DNA from: Zopfochytrium polystomum
Lineage: Eukaryota; Chytridiomycota; Chytridiomycetes; Chytridiales; Chytridiaceae
Assembly: GCA_025765615.1 (NCBI GenBank)
Contig: JAIVFJ010000076.1
Location: 212,335-276,334, forward strand
Direction: 5' to 3'
Length of the DNA: 64,000 nucleotides
Below the pieces are notes generated by a model. The model saw nothing but the letters and a program-made list of their open reading frames with translations, was not told the DNA's origin and did no database searches. Made by a program: the position numbers and the translations under genes. The stretch's first letter is position 1, and the number at the start of each line of letters is the position of its first letter. Shown here piece by piece: positions 1-11,090 of the stretch.

Positions 1-1021
1 CGGCGACGCCCGCGGCACCGGCGACAGCAAAGGCGACCAGGACGAAGAAGTGGTGGCGAAGAGGCCGTCGAGGATGTGTTGGTGGTGGCAGAGGTGTCTC
101 GCGGCGGCGACGAGGGCAGCAGCGGCGACCGAAAGGCGGAAAGTTTTTTGGTTGGGTTTTCTTTTTTATTTCCTTTTAGGAATTTATTGCAAATCAGACA
201 GACAAACCCACTTCTTTGGAAGGCAAGAGACAAAATTGCACTTGTCCACTGAAATTGTTAGCAGGGCTGTCTGTCCTTTCATTCTATCTCATTCTGTCTC
301 TCTCCCAATCCAATCACACAGACACACGCAGAGAGACAGTTGGGGATAAAAGGTTTCCAGCAACCTCCCCGGCTGACGCCGCACGACGAGGCCGTTTGGG
401 CGCCGAGCTGCGTTTGGCTGGTACATGTGCTTTGTGGATTTCTATTGTCGGTCCTTTCACTCGGAATCGGTGCCCTGTAATGGTAATTTCAAAGATACGG
501 AAGTGATCCGCGGCGATGGAAAAGTCCGCTGAAGCGAGGCCGAGCAAACCGGCAGACTGCCCCCTTTGGTGCGATAACTCAAAACATGAGTATAACGTAA
601 TAATGCTCGCCTTGGTACTGAGTTTTCCTCATTGATTTTTTATGGCCGTCTTTGCTTCCACTGGAACTCCAGGAAGACGAGACTGGCAGTTTACTCGGGC
701 CATCAGTCCGGCAAGGCCGTTCAAGATGGTATTCTATCCGGCCCTCTCCAAGACTCCTTTTCCTGATTTTTTGTCCAGCTGTTCTTCCATCAATGGCCAC
801 CGTTCTGAGAGGCAAAGTTCTTGAGGGCATTTTTCTTTTAACTCCAACTTCCTTCCTTTCTTCCTTTCTTCCACCACCAATAGTTCGATACGATGGCCAT
901 GTGGCCAGAGTAATCGAACATATGTCATTCGTTTTACCCGATCACCGTCAGAAAACAATAGCTCCAGACTTTGACATGGCGGTATTTTTTGATTCATGGC
1001 GAGATCTGGGTCAGCCACGTG
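1..1021. other. Left flank, no gene recognised
   Basis: No open frame here shows a recognisable domain. The first ~130 bases are GC-rich and could be the edge of a gene outside the window. The rest is mixed intergenic DNA up to the F-box-like start at 1022. Confidence 0.4.
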
Positions 1022-2413
1022 ATGCCCTCAGCGCGTGGGTTAGATGTACTGCCGGTCGATGTGCTGCAGACCCTCGCAACGGACTACCTTCCCCGCGCGA
1101 GCGACCGAGCCGCCCTAAGCGCGCTGTCGGCCAACATCCGCGCGATCTTGGCACCCACCGTCTTCCGCGCCATCCGCATCTCAAACAGACCCGAGGATGC
1201 CGACGCCATCGCCGCCGTCACTGCTGCCTACGGCCAGCACGCACACTACCTTAGCCTGGACTGCTTCCTGTTTGAGAACCCTCCGCCCGAGATAGGCGAT
1301 CGTCCGGCTGACCACATCGACTATGTTGCGCCACTCACATTCCAACCCGCCGAGATCTCCCAGCTCAGCGAGACTGCCGCCGCCCTTCTCCGCGGCGACA
1401 CCTTGCCGCAGGTACGCTCATTCCGCATCCGCTTCGTTCCAAAGGACGACTTTGACGGCACCCGCTGGGTCGACGACGAATACGGCCAAGGTGGTTCGAT
1501 CTACATCTCAATCTGCGAAGAGGACTACATCTCCGCCGCCGCCGCAGAGGCGAAGTTCCAGTGGCGATCGGTCCTCAGCGCGGTCTGGCGGGCGCTGTCC
1601 GTAAACCATCGAGTCACGCGGCTCGACGTGCGCGAGCTGCCTCCAAACATCTCCACCGCATGGCGCGGTGAAGCTTGGCTTGCCTTTGTCAGCCGACTGG
1701 AGCACCTGTCTCTCCACGTATGGGGCAGCCAGAGCGGCAACGGCTTCGGCTCCAATACCACTCCAGGATACAGCTCTTTTGTTGGCTCGCAGCTCAGGGC
1801 CGCCTTCTTCGACCTCGCGCGCAACCTGCGGTCCCTCGAATTTATCGTCTCCGCGGATTCGCCTGACCCCAGCGCGTCACGCCTCAGCGCGACGAACATG
1901 CCCCAGCTCCGCGACCTCGCCCTCCACAACTTCTTCATCAATCGAAAGCTCGTCGGTTTCGTTCGAGCCCACAGGCACCTTGTCCGGATCCGCCTTGTCG
2001 ACTGCCTGGCATTCAGCGAACGCCCGCGCATGTCTTGGGCTCACTTCTTTGCCTCCCTGGCAGACAGCGACTTGCCCCCCCGCCTCGCGGAGCTCTCGGT
2101 GGAAACGACCCGACGAGTGCCTCTCGTTCCCAACGAGCAGTTCTTCAGCGGTCCCGTGTTCATCCCATCGCCGGACGAGCCCCACGCCGTCCGCCGCGTG
2201 CGCGCCAGGCTCGAGGCGGACCCAAAGTTTCGGCTGTTTCCGTACACGTACTTGGACAGCCCGTATGGCATAGTGTTCGCCGACGAGAACGTGAATCTGC
2301 GGCGCGCCAAGGCCGGCAACGATATTGCGGCCTACTGGAGGCTCGTGGAAACTGTGAAACGGAACGCCGCAGCTGGCGTGGGCGCGGAGAAGATCAACCT
2401 GTCGGCGAGCTAA
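1022..2413 (+). CDS. F-box-like protein
   Basis: Single uninterrupted frame of 463 aa. The first ~50 residues match an F-box: LPVDVLQTLATDYLP, then an LSALSANIRAIL helix and a TVFRAIRI segment, the layout of fungal F-box proteins. F-box proteins bind Skp1 and carry substrates to SCF ubiquitin ligases. The remainder has leucine-rich stretches such as LRDLALHNFFI and LEHLSLHVWG, consistent with degenerate LRR-like substrate-binding repeats. I chose ATG 1022 over the in-frame ATG at 971 because the F-box begins only a few residues after it and the earlier extension looks non-conserved. No intron is needed. The substrate cannot be inferred. Confidence 0.6.
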   Translation: MPSARGLDVLPVDVLQTLATDYLPRASDRAALSALSANIRAILAPTVFRAIRISNRPEDADAIAAVTAAYGQHAHYLSLDCFLFENPPPEIGDRPADHIDYVAPLTFQPAEISQLSETAAALLRGDTLPQVRSFRIRFVPKDDFDGTRWVDDEYGQGGSIYISICEEDYISAAAAEAKFQWRSVLSAVWRALSVNHRVTRLDVRELPPNISTAWRGEAWLAFVSRLEHLSLHVWGSQSGNGFGSNTTPGYSSFVGSQLRAAFFDLARNLRSLEFIVSADSPDPSASRLSATNMPQLRDLALHNFFINRKLVGFVRAHRHLVRIRLVDCLAFSERPRMSWAHFFASLADSDLPPRLAELSVETTRRVPLVPNEQFFSGPVFIPSPDEPHAVRRVRARLEADPKFRLFPYTYLDSPYGIVFADENVNLRRAKAGNDIAAYWRLVETVKRNAAAGVGAEKINLSAS

Positions 2414-2548
2414 CTCATCAAAGGACTAGCCACCACCTCTTTAGGGCTGACACGAAACACATCCCTCAGGAACTAACCTCGCTCGTTTTTTGAGAGCCAG
2501 GGGGTGGGCCGGCTAAAGTACCATAGCGAAGTGGCTGGTCATCTGTTC

Positions 2549-2905
2549 TTAACAAATGTGGCGGAGCCGCAGATTGAGGTTTCCAACACCCATCATGGCA
2601 AACAAAGCTCTCGGGTACGCTAACTCTCCGTCATCACGCAGGTTCCCGCCCATCTTTGCGCGGCACCACGCCAGGAGCGTCACGTCGTGGAGCATCGCAA
2701 TCCATCCTCCGGGCGGTGCGCAGTCGCCAACTTGCCGCAGGCCTACGGCGCCTTTGCCGCTGCGGTCGGTGCGGACGGCAAACACGTCCCCGACGCCGCT
2801 CGTGACGCGACCGCTGCGCCAGTCGTTCTTCCCTTGCAGCGGGGCCAGCGCGTCCGGGCTGATCTCCTCGACATGCTCTTCCCAGATGTCGGGCAGATGT
2901 TCTGA
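2549..2905 (-). CDS. Unrecognised terminal exon
   Basis: On the minus strand a frame runs from about 2905 to a TAA at 2549 with protein-like composition: an acidic start (HLPDIWEEHVEEISPDAL) followed by LRQVGDCAPPGGWIAMLHD. It does not start with a credible Met, so it is probably the last exon of a gene whose upstream exons I cannot place. No family recognised. It may be a truncated gene. Confidence 0.3.
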   Translation of the reverse strand, partial: SEHLPDIWEEHVEEISPDALAPLQGKNDWRSGRVTSGVGDVFAVRTDRSGKGAVGLRQVGDCAPPGGWIAMLHDVTLLAWCRAKMGGNLRDDGELAYPRALFAMMGVGNLNLRLRHIC

Positions 2906-3997
2906 AGAGCTAAGTTCCGCTCAGTTGAAATGGACGGTACCAGTGCGCATGGGGAAATGAGGCAACGAACCGTGCGTGTCGACCTTGGCACCGGTCTCCG
3001 TTTAGTTTGTGCTTAGGTAATTCATTGTCCGTCTCCTTTGCCTTTCTTCCTTGGGGACCAAAATAACACTTTTCCGTTCACTTTTGTTACAGTTTCATAT
3101 TCCTTGAGATTTTGGGGCTGCAAAAAAAAAAGTTTTGGGGCGGCCAAAAAAAAAGTTTTCGATTAGGAGGGTGGTCCGTCTCACGTTGTGCGGCTGACGC
3201 TGACGGACCCGACAACGCAGGTCGAGGCGCCGTGGGCGGTGGTGGCTCTTGACGCGGCGTCGCTGGCGAGTGCGGGGACGTACTATGCGTGGTACTGCTC
3301 GGCGCCGGGTTCGAAGGCGGCTGGCGTGTCCCGGCAGGTCGAGGCATTGCCACCGCCGACGCCACTCGAGGGCGTGACGGAGGTGACGGCGGTGCTGCCG
3401 ATGGAGCTGCTGCAGCGCGAGTTGCTTCGGCCGGCCGTTACAGGCGAGCGGAGGAAAGGAGCCGGGGATGCTGTGGGGTTGATGACCGCCCTCGGCCGGA
3501 ACCGAGAGCGCCGTGGAGCGCTTTCCGATCGCTCCAGGCCTTTTGACCAGCCTGCCAACTCGCGATCCCTCTCCCACTTCGCAGGGCTGCTTCGCCCTGG
3601 ACGACGGCGGGATAGGAGCGGACGACCACCCAGCGTGATCGGCAGCTAAAGTGAGAGATGCGGCCGGCGATGAGGCCTGGTTCTTCTCGAGCGCGGTGCA
3701 GACCGTGTCGAGGATGCCTGCAAAGCCGCCGATGGTGCCGCCGATGACGGGGATGCGGGAGGGTGCGGAGGATGGCGCCCGAGCATAGTTTTCGTTTCAT
3801 TCGGTTTAGTGATCACTGTTCCATAGTGGAAGAGAGGTCTTTGGGTAATCCGTGGGCGGGCGATAGAGAAAGAAATATCAGCTCTTCAATCATTTTATTT
3901 GGAGCTCTTTAACCTCCTCAATCGCGACAAAAAAAAAAAAAAAAAAAACCAAAAAAAAAAAAAAAAAAATAGAAGCAGTAAATCCGACCGTAACGAT
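2906..3997. other. Coding-like fragments and poly-A
   Basis: Two short stretches look protein-like without forming a gene. On the plus strand 3188-3480 gives VEAPWAVVALDAASLASAG and similar. On the minus strand about 3640-3790 gives IPVIGGTIGGFAGILDTV. Neither extends into a recognisable domain and their order does not suggest one gene. At 3930-3969 there are two adjacent A runs (about 18 and 19 bases) just downstream of the dehydrogenase stop. Confidence 0.25.
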
Positions 3998-4762
3998 TCA
4001 CCAAGCGTACACGCCGCCTTTGTGGATGAACTTGCCGGCGTCGGCATCACGCTTGCCTTGGATAACGCTCTGAATGGTCGCAGCGCTCGTCTCGGCGCTT
4101 AGCGCACCGTGAGCGATCGCAGTCTTGCGGCTCTCCTCCCCGCCCAGGTTCGTGACGACATAACCCGGGCACAGGGCCCACACCTTGCACCCCCATCCCG
4201 CAAACTCGTGGTGGTGGTAGGCCGCCAGCATGTTCAGCGCCGCCTTGCTCACGCGGTACGCGGCCGACAGCAGCCCGGGGTACCACGACACCGGGTCGCC
4301 GATCGAGCCGAGCGAGCTGGAAATGTAGATCAAGCGCGGGTCGGCCGACTTTTTCAGGAGAGGCGCAAACGCGTCGGTCACGATCGCCGGGCCCGTCGCG
4401 TTGGTCGCGAGCGAGTCGCGCATCTGCGTCGCGAGGTCCGGCGACAACGAAAAGATGCCGGCGTTGTTGACCAGCACGTCGACGCGGCCCAGCTCGGCGG
4501 CGACCTGGTCGGCGGCGGCGCGGACGGACGCCGGGTCGGTGACGTCGATTTGGACGAGGGTGAGCGGGGCGCTGGAGCCGCGCGCGCGGATGTCGTCGAC
4601 GGCCTTTTGGCCCTTGGCGAGGGAGCGGACGCCGAGGACGACGTGGTAGGGCGAGTCGGTGGAGGCGGTCGTCGTCGCGAGGAGGGCGGCGGTGTCGAAG
4701 CCGATGCCGCTGTTTGCGCCAGTGATGAAGACCACCGTGGGTTTTGCTGCCGCCGTTGCCAT
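3998..4762 (-). CDS. Short-chain dehydrogenase/reductase (SDR)
   Basis: Intronless 254-aa protein of classical SDR length. It shows the cofactor motif TGANSGIG at residues 14-21, the structural NNAG at 99-102, the catalytic Asn121, Ser149 in ISSSLGS, and the Tyr169-x3-Lys173 pair (YRVSK). All four catalytic tetrad positions are present, so it should be an active NAD(P)-dependent oxidoreductase. Arg46 after the second strand is compatible with NADP(H) preference. There is no signal peptide or membrane segment, so it is probably cytosolic. The substrate is not predictable. The first ATG gives a normal N-terminus, seven residues before the first beta strand. Confidence 0.9.
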   Translation of the reverse strand: MATAAAKPTVVFITGANSGIGFDTAALLATTTASTDSPYHVVLGVRSLAKGQKAVDDIRARGSSAPLTLVQIDVTDPASVRAAADQVAAELGRVDVLVNNAGIFSLSPDLATQMRDSLATNATGPAIVTDAFAPLLKKSADPRLIYISSSLGSIGDPVSWYPGLLSAAYRVSKAALNMLAAYHHHEFAGWGCKVWALCPGYVVTNLGGEESRKTAIAHGALSAETSAATIQSVIQGKRDADAGKFIHKGGVYAW

Positions 4763-4834
4763 TTTCTTGAGTGCTGGTTCTTTGTGTTGCGTGAGGGTAG
4801 TTTTCTTGTCTCAAGGCAAGCGGCACCGGTGTGA

Positions 4835-5218
4835 GCGGTGTGAGCGATGATTGGTGTTTTTCGGGGGGGACGAAGCGGGGAGCGGAGATTAAATACTGCA
4901 GGCAGCGGCCCTGCTGGGGGAGTCCTTTTCCTCTCCTCTTTGTTTACGGACGGATGAGCAAGCCGCGCGGGCCGCGCGTCCGCTGTCCGCTTCGGGGCAA
5001 ACAAAAAAGCGCGCGATTGTCCATCACGGCCTGTGCGACACGAATCCAACCAACCAACCATCCAACCAACCAACCGGCTTGAAGCCCCCAAATGGAGAGC
5101 AAGCAAACTAAAGATGGGCGGCGAGTGGCGTGGCGTCGGCAGAAATATGAGTGGGAATGATCGGAGCTGCCATATCACGTGATGAATATTTACGCAAAAC
5201 AAAGATTTGTAATCTCGC

Positions 5219-5261
<43 letters not shown>

Positions 5262-6085
5262 GATCCGCCCTGCCGCTCGATTTCAAAGCAGCCGCACAGC
5301 GTTATTATTTTTCACTCGCATCATGGCAAAGACGGCGAGGCAGTCGGCCGGTGCAGGCGTTGACAGCGGTGATAAAGACGACGGTGGTTTGTGGGTCGTC
5401 GCGGTCGTTGGGGTTGGAGTCGTTTGCCATTTTGACAAACTGTGGTAAAGCTGGTCTCTGCTAGTTCTAGTGAGTGGTTGACGCTTTCAAGTTGATGGGG
5501 AGGTGCAATGCCAGAGTGGAAGCGCCAGGGCTTCCTTTGTTGCGCCCCTATGAGCTATTGCTACTGTCCAATGACTTTCGGAGTCTTTACCTTTGTGTTT
5601 TGCGTGTAGGTGGGTTTTTTGTTGCAATTTGAATGCAGAGAGAGCGTCCTTGCCACGCCGTCCTTACCCTGGCACTTGTGTGTTCGCGGCAGCTGCTGCC
5701 CTTTACTGAAGGTCGTTTTTCGCCGTGCTCTTTCTGTTTCCGTTTCGCGTGTAATCGCACTCGAATTTGGAAGAACGACTGGTTTCTGAAAAATGTCCTG
5801 CTGTTGAAATTTGATGGGTGGTGTGGGGTCGGATGGCTGCAGCGGCTGAGAAGCGCGCGTCGCACAGTCCAGCAACCGTCGAGATTCTTATTTTTTTTTT
5901 TCTTTGTTTTTTTCTTGTGTCCGTGGCGGAATTCGACAAGGGCCTCCTTTCACTGGAGGACAGAAAAAAAAATGGCGACGATGCCCAAGCGATCCAAATA
6001 ACGATAAACCCAAGCAACCCCACCCCCGCCAGCCTTCGCGCGTACCTTGGGTCTCCCCGAGTCCACGCCGTCGAACGAAACCATC
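4835..6085. other. Intergenic; CAA microsatellite
   Basis: No supported gene. A (CAA)n tract of about 14 units lies at 5218-5261 and would encode polyglutamine in one frame. The flanking frame has no other sign of being a protein. The remainder is AT/GC-mixed intergenic DNA. Confidence 0.5.
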
Positions 6086-6268
6086 CGCTTCAACGACCTA
6101 CGTACATGTGGGACTCCTCCTGTCGCGCGACGGAATGTTCTTGCACAAGGCGGTCCTCTCGGCGTCCTCCCGTTTTTTCGACAGGAAGTGGTCGTTGGGC
6201 TTTGCAGAGTCGTCCAGGGAGTACGCCGAGCTCACAGTGCCCAAAGAACAGGATCTTACGGTGGCACG
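6086..6268 (+). pseudogene. BTB/POZ domain fragment
   Basis: The plus frame contains GMFLHKAVLSASSRFF followed by an acidic segment and ELTVPKEQDL. This is the diagnostic BTB core (a strand, then FxxHKavLaarSxfF). BTB domains dimerise and often recruit Cul3. Only about 60 residues are recognisable. The frame has no suitable start, and the expected downstream YIYTG-like strand is missing: homology ends at the telomere-like motif 6268-6278. I read this as a truncated relic. Confidence 0.5.
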
Positions 6269-6278
6269 GTTAGGGTTA
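6268..6278 (+). repeat. Interstitial telomere motif
   Basis: GGTTAGGGTTA, nearly two telomere units, placed exactly where the BTB homology stops. Confidence 0.6.
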
Positions 6279-6569
6279 CACCAAGACAAGGGCGACGATC
6301 GTGCCCTTCCCCGCCGTCGACAGTGCGGCGCATCATCTTTCGGACGCCCCTGGGTGGGCAGGGTCCGAGAATGTCGCTCACGCGATCCGGCGTCCAGGCT
6401 GGGCGCAATCCAATGTTCAACGTCCGCGTGTGCGGGCTTGTTATTTTTTTCTTTTCTTTGTTTCTTTTTCTTCTTCTTCGCCTGGTTTAAATCACGCGAC
6501 CGTGCCACGCAAGGCAAGCCACGTGGGACCTCGGGCGGACACGCGCAGCACACACACATCGGAAACTCT

Positions 6570-6760
6570 GTCTCTGTCTCTGTCTCTGTCTCTGTCTCTC
6601 TTGGCCGTTCTCGCTGTCACTAAGCGCCACGCACACTCAGTCACACACACACACCGAACAGACACACACACACGCACACACACACACACACACTCTCTCT
6701 CTCTCTCTTTCTCTCCCTCTCGGTCTCTCTGCTTTTCTCATTTTTTCTCTCTCATCTTTC
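6570..6760. repeat. CT/CA microsatellites upstream of glucanase
   Basis: Tandem TCTCTG, then CA, then CT runs, ending about 75 bases before the GH16 start codon. They probably lie in its promoter or 5' UTR. A pyrimidine-rich promoter is plausible but unproven. Confidence 0.7.
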
Positions 6761-6835
6761 TTGGCGTTCTTCCCCCGTTGCTGAGCTGCGTAGTTAATTA
6801 GTTCGACCTCCTCCATCCACTGCATCATTCCCTCG

Positions 6836-8212
6836 ATGATGAACTCTCAATCGTCATCGCGCTACTCGGTCGCGCACTTGCTGGTTCTCGTTGCCGCCGC
6901 CGCCGTCACGGCCCCCAAACTCGTTGCTGCCGTTACGTGCGGATCCGGCCTCTCGGCCTGCGGCGACGCGTGCTACAACCCGTCTCAGTACACATGCATC
7001 GGGACGACGCTGTGCGCGGCGGGCTTCAAACTGTGCGGAACAGCGTGCTACGAGTAAGAACACTCACCCCCCAACGACACGGCCTGCTCTAAAACGCGCT
7101 CCGAACTCCCCTCCCCGCCCATAATCCGTGCTCAAGCCCATCGCTGTACCACTGCTCCAGCGGAACCCTCCTCCAAGGCGCCGAATCCTCGACGAGCACG
7201 GGCGCCTACAAGCCCGTCGACACCTTCTCCGGCTCCACCTTTTTCGACAACTTTGACTTCTTCACCGCTGCCGACCCGACCCACGGCACCGTCCAGTACA
7301 TCAGCCAGTCCGCTGCCCAGTCCGCCGGCCTCATCTCCGCCGGCAACCCCACCGTCATCGCCGCTGACTCGACAAACGTCCAGCCAAACGGCCGCCCGAG
7401 CGTTCGCATCACGTCAAAGAAGTCGTACAACACGGGCGTCTTTGTGTTCGATTTGAACCACATGCCCGCCGGATGCGGCACCTGGCCCGCCGTATGGATG
7501 CTCGGACCGAACTGGCCCGCTGGCGGCGAAATCGACATTGTCGAGGGCGTCAACGTCAACACCAACAACCAGGTCACCCTCCACACCTCTGACGGCTGCG
7601 CTATCGACACGTCGCTGCAATCGCAGACCGGGACGACCCTCACCACCAGCTGCGTCTCGCCGGGCACCGACAACTCGGGCTGCGGCGTGAGCGCGACCAC
7701 CGCAAACACTTACGGCGCCGGGTTCAACTCGGCCGGCGGCGGCGTCTACGCGGCAGAGTGGACGACTTCCGCCATCAAGGTCTGGTTCTTCCAGAGGGGC
7801 TCTGTCCCGTCCGACATTGCCGCCGGCGGCAACGTCACCCCCGCCAACTGGGGGACGCCCATGGCCCATTTCCCGCTCGGCGCGTCGTGCGCCGCTAGCC
7901 ACTTTTCGAATATGCAGATCGTGCTGGACCTGACGTTTTGCGGGGATTGGGCTGGAAAGGTGTACGGTGAGTTGTTCTTGCCGTGCTGCTTTTATAACAA
8001 TTTTGATGTTGCTTAAAAAAAAAAAGGCACGGGCTGCACCGGAGGCTCTGGCGACGCCGCCTGCCAGTATTTTGTAATCAACTACCCCCAGAGCTTCAAG
8101 GAGGCGTACTGGAGCATCAACTCGATCAAGACTTTTACGGTAAGGTTCCATTTTTTGTTTCTTCGACGCCGTTGACACTCACCTTGAAACTCTCCTTCAT
8201 CAGGCCGCCTGA
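6836..8212 (+). CDS. Secreted GH16 beta-glucanase with CBM52-like module
   Basis: Four exons close a 389-aa frame: 6836-7053, 7137-7966, 8027-8139 and 8204-8212, with introns of 83, 60 and 64 bp, all GT-AG. The first 33 residues form a signal peptide (LLVLVAAAAVTAPKLVAA). Two Cys-rich units follow, with the CxxxCYxPxxYxC pattern (CYNPSQYTC and, across intron 1, CYDPSLYHC), typical of the CBM52 glucan-binding family. The catalytic core carries E204-I-D206-I-V-E209, the GH16 ExDxxE signature with nucleophile and acid/base Glu. Expected role: cleavage of beta-1,3 or mixed-link glucan in or outside the cell wall. The last exon encodes only two alanines and the stop. Confidence 0.9.
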
Positions 8213-8985
8213 AGATAACCTCATCAAAAAGATGCCGTTCCTTGATACGGTCTCTCTGTAGAAACAAAAGCCTGTTGCGTTCTTTTCCCGCAGTATTCTT
8301 ACCTCACCGCCCTCTCTCTCTCCACGACTAACGACCTCTATGGTTTCCCTTTCGCCCCCAGTTTTCAATGTGACCTCAACCCATTATCCCTCTTATCCAT
8401 CTCATTGTACAATAATTCCTTCCAGTCCATCTTTTGGCCACCCGCTATCACCGACGAAAAGAAAGAGAAAAAGAAAGAATCCATCGGAATGTCCAAACGC
8501 CGTTTGATGTGCGACTTGATTTTTTTCATTGCTTCGTGCTATGGGCGTGGAGGCGAAAAAAAGAGGCAGCAGCAGTTTTGCTGCGCTGTCACAAATCAAT
8601 GACTTGTACCCGGCTGAGCCTCCTCGCGCCCGCTCTGCAGTGGTGGCGCTGAACGCCGGTGGGACAGTACACGGATCCGTGGCGAGGGAGTGTGCCAGCA
8701 GTCGATGCTCCGACAACCGTTGTCTGGTCGTCGCTCACTTGTCGGTTGGATTGTTGGTGTCTTGCTCTGGAAGGTGTCATTGTTGAACCTGTCAGTCGGA
8801 ACGGGTGCGTTGTGAATCGTGATAAAAACTGACTTCCGAGGTAATCGTTTCAGGGATTCCATGTAATGGGAATCTATATAATAAAAAAAACAAGGATTTG
8901 CGGCTAAACTGATTTTCTAATTGCAATTAGTGGAGCAGGGGGGGGGTTAATTTTTTGTCTTTGGTGCCCAATCAAAAATCGGCGG
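8213..8985. other. Intergenic, nothing recognised
   Basis: Presumed 3' UTR of the glucanase followed by intergenic DNA. No domain in any frame. A G9 run sits near 8940. Confidence 0.5.
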
Positions 8986-9059
8986 AAAAATCGGAAAAGG
9001 AAGGAGCTCAATGCGTTGTCTGTCTCGGCGGAAAAATCGGGAAAGGAAGGAGCACAATG

Positions 9060-9506
9060 CGTTGTCTGTCTATCAGATTGTCTGTCTATCTCCCTGTCTG
9101 TAGGACTGGCAGTCAGTGGGCTGTCTGTCTCTCTGTCTGCCTTTCTATCTATTCGCTCTGTCTCTCTTCCTGTCTCTCTGCCGGCGTCTCTCACTCTGTC
9201 TCTCTGTCTCTCTTCTCGGTTTCTCTCCCTGTCTCTCTCTCCCTCTCCCTCTCTATCTCTCTCTCCCTGTCTCTCTCCCTCTCTCCCTCTCTCACTCACT
9301 CTCTCTCCCTGTTTCTCTCTCTCCCTGTCTGTAGGACTGGCAGTCAATTGGCTGTCTGTCTCTCTGTCTGTATCTCTATCGCTTCGCTCTCTCTCTCTGT
9401 CTCTCTTTCTCGGTTTCTCTCCCTGTCTCTCTGTCTGTCTCTGTCTCTCACTCTGTCTCTCTCTCTCTCTCTCTCTCCCTGTTTCACTCTCTCCCTCTCC
9501 CTCTCC

Positions 9507-9551
<45 letters not shown>

Positions 9552-9745
9552 CCTCTCCCTCACTCTCTGGGACTGACAGTCAACAGGCTGTCTGTCTCTC
9601 CATCTCTTCGCTCTGTTGCTCTCTCTCTCTCACTCTCTCTCTCTCTCTCCCTCTCTCCTCTCTCTCTCTCTCTTTCTCTATCCCTGTCCTTCTGTCTCTC
9701 GCTCTCTCTCTCTCTGTCACACACACACACACTCTCTCTCTCTCC
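9060..9745. repeat. CT/CTGT microsatellite block
   Basis: About 690 bases of CTCT, CTGT and CCCT runs, ending in a short CA tract. Long apparent reading frames here are repeat translations (LSLSLS) and not genes. Confidence 0.9.
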
Positions 9746-10765
9746 TCTCTTTTGAGCAGGGGGGTTGAGGGGGGGCAGCAGCCCCCCCCAGGGGGCGGGA
9801 GCCCCCTGACTCAAAAACATATTTTCCTCCGTCTCTCTGTCTCTTCATTATCTCTCTATCTGTTTCACTGTCTCTGTCTCTGCCCTCCCTGCAGTTCTTG
9901 GTTACTTTCTCGCTTGGGGGTGGGGCGACTCTGACCATGTCATTGGAGGCAGACCAACCCATCAGACAAGGCAGCTGCAAGCCACTCGACACAACCACAG
10001 GAAGGTGTCAGGATAGACAAGTGAGGAGTCTCTTTCTCTCTCTCTATCTCTCTTGATCGATTGAGCAGGGGTGGAGGGGGGTGGGGAGCCCCCTGACGGA
10101 AAAAACAACCCAGATTCTCTCTCCCTCCCTCCCTCCCTCCCAACCTCTCTCTCTCACTCTCTCTCTTTTGCATTTCAATCATGCTCTAAAAACTAAAAAT
10201 GGAATGAAGTCAACGGGCTGTCTGTCTAAAAGAGTGGCAGTCAACGGGTTGTCTGTCTATCTCCCTATCTCTGGGAGTGGCAGTCAATGGGCAGTGTGTC
10301 TTGATATCTATCTCTCTGTCTCTTTGCAGTCTGTGCCTTGACAGGCGCTGTAGGGTACCTCTTCAAAACACTCCCTCTGTCTGTCTCCTTCTGAAGCAAG
10401 CTGCTCTACTCAAGGGACCAAAGTGTGCATCAGTGTCTCCAACTTTGTGTGAATGTTGCTTTTCCCCTTCTTTGAAGATTTGCAACCAACCCAAAGGGAG
10501 AAGCAAGGGGTGGAGGGGAGGCTGCAGCCACCCCTCCTTGGGGTCACTGGGAGGAGGAGCCAACTGAAATGGTATATCGGTTAATGATTTTGCAAAGTCA
10601 ACGGGCTGTTGTCTATCTATCAATCAATGACTGCCTCTTTGTTTGAACTAAAGTCAACGGGCTGTTTGTGTTTCTCCCTCTGGGTTCTGTGAGCACTTTG
10701 GAGCCAGTGCCCAGCTGACTGTTGCATTCAACAGGCTGTCAGTCTTCCTGTTGCAGTCAAATGGG
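9100..10765 (+). repeat. Dispersed AGTCAACGGGCTGTCTGTC repeat family
   Basis: A ~19-bp motif close to AGTCAACGGGCTGTCTGTC recurs irregularly at about 9111, 9342, 9577, 10207, 10237, 10272, 10597, 10650, 10724 and 10750, with small substitutions. Between copies lie CT microsatellite and three GC-rich palindromic blocks (about 9753-9810, 10062-10105 and 10497-10562) that share a GAGCAGGGG-like start. No coding signal. Confidence 0.6.
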
Positions 10766-11090
10766 TTGCTCCATGAGCGGCCAAAGGCTGCAAGGCCAGC
10801 ACTCAGTTTGTCAGAGGTCCCAGGTTTGCCAGTGTGGCTGTGCTGAAAGACTGCGACTTCTCTCTCTTTCTGTCCCCCTTTGTCTGTCAGTGTGTCAGTG
10901 GCTTGGGGCTAACACTCCAAGCTTTGTTGGTCACTCTCTGCTTGGCCTGCCACACAATGTTCATTGTGGCATGCCACTCTCCTTTCAATCCAGGGACAGA
11001 TTGCCTGTGTGTGGGACAACCAATATCCATTGAAGGCTTTGTCTTTTTTTTTTTATGTTTTTTGGCAAGGCTTACAAGTTGACGGGCATC
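10766..11090. other. Unassigned DNA beside retroelement relic
   Basis: No gene. Unique-looking DNA between the dispersed repeat zone and the dead integrase, with a T-rich run near 11045. Confidence 0.4.

Noticed and set aside
5179..5448. Reading frame with a polyglutamine run
   Set aside because: Created by the CAA microsatellite; the rest has no protein-like features or splice support.
8955..9755. Long Ser/Leu-rich reading frames
   Set aside because: Pure translation of CT microsatellite.
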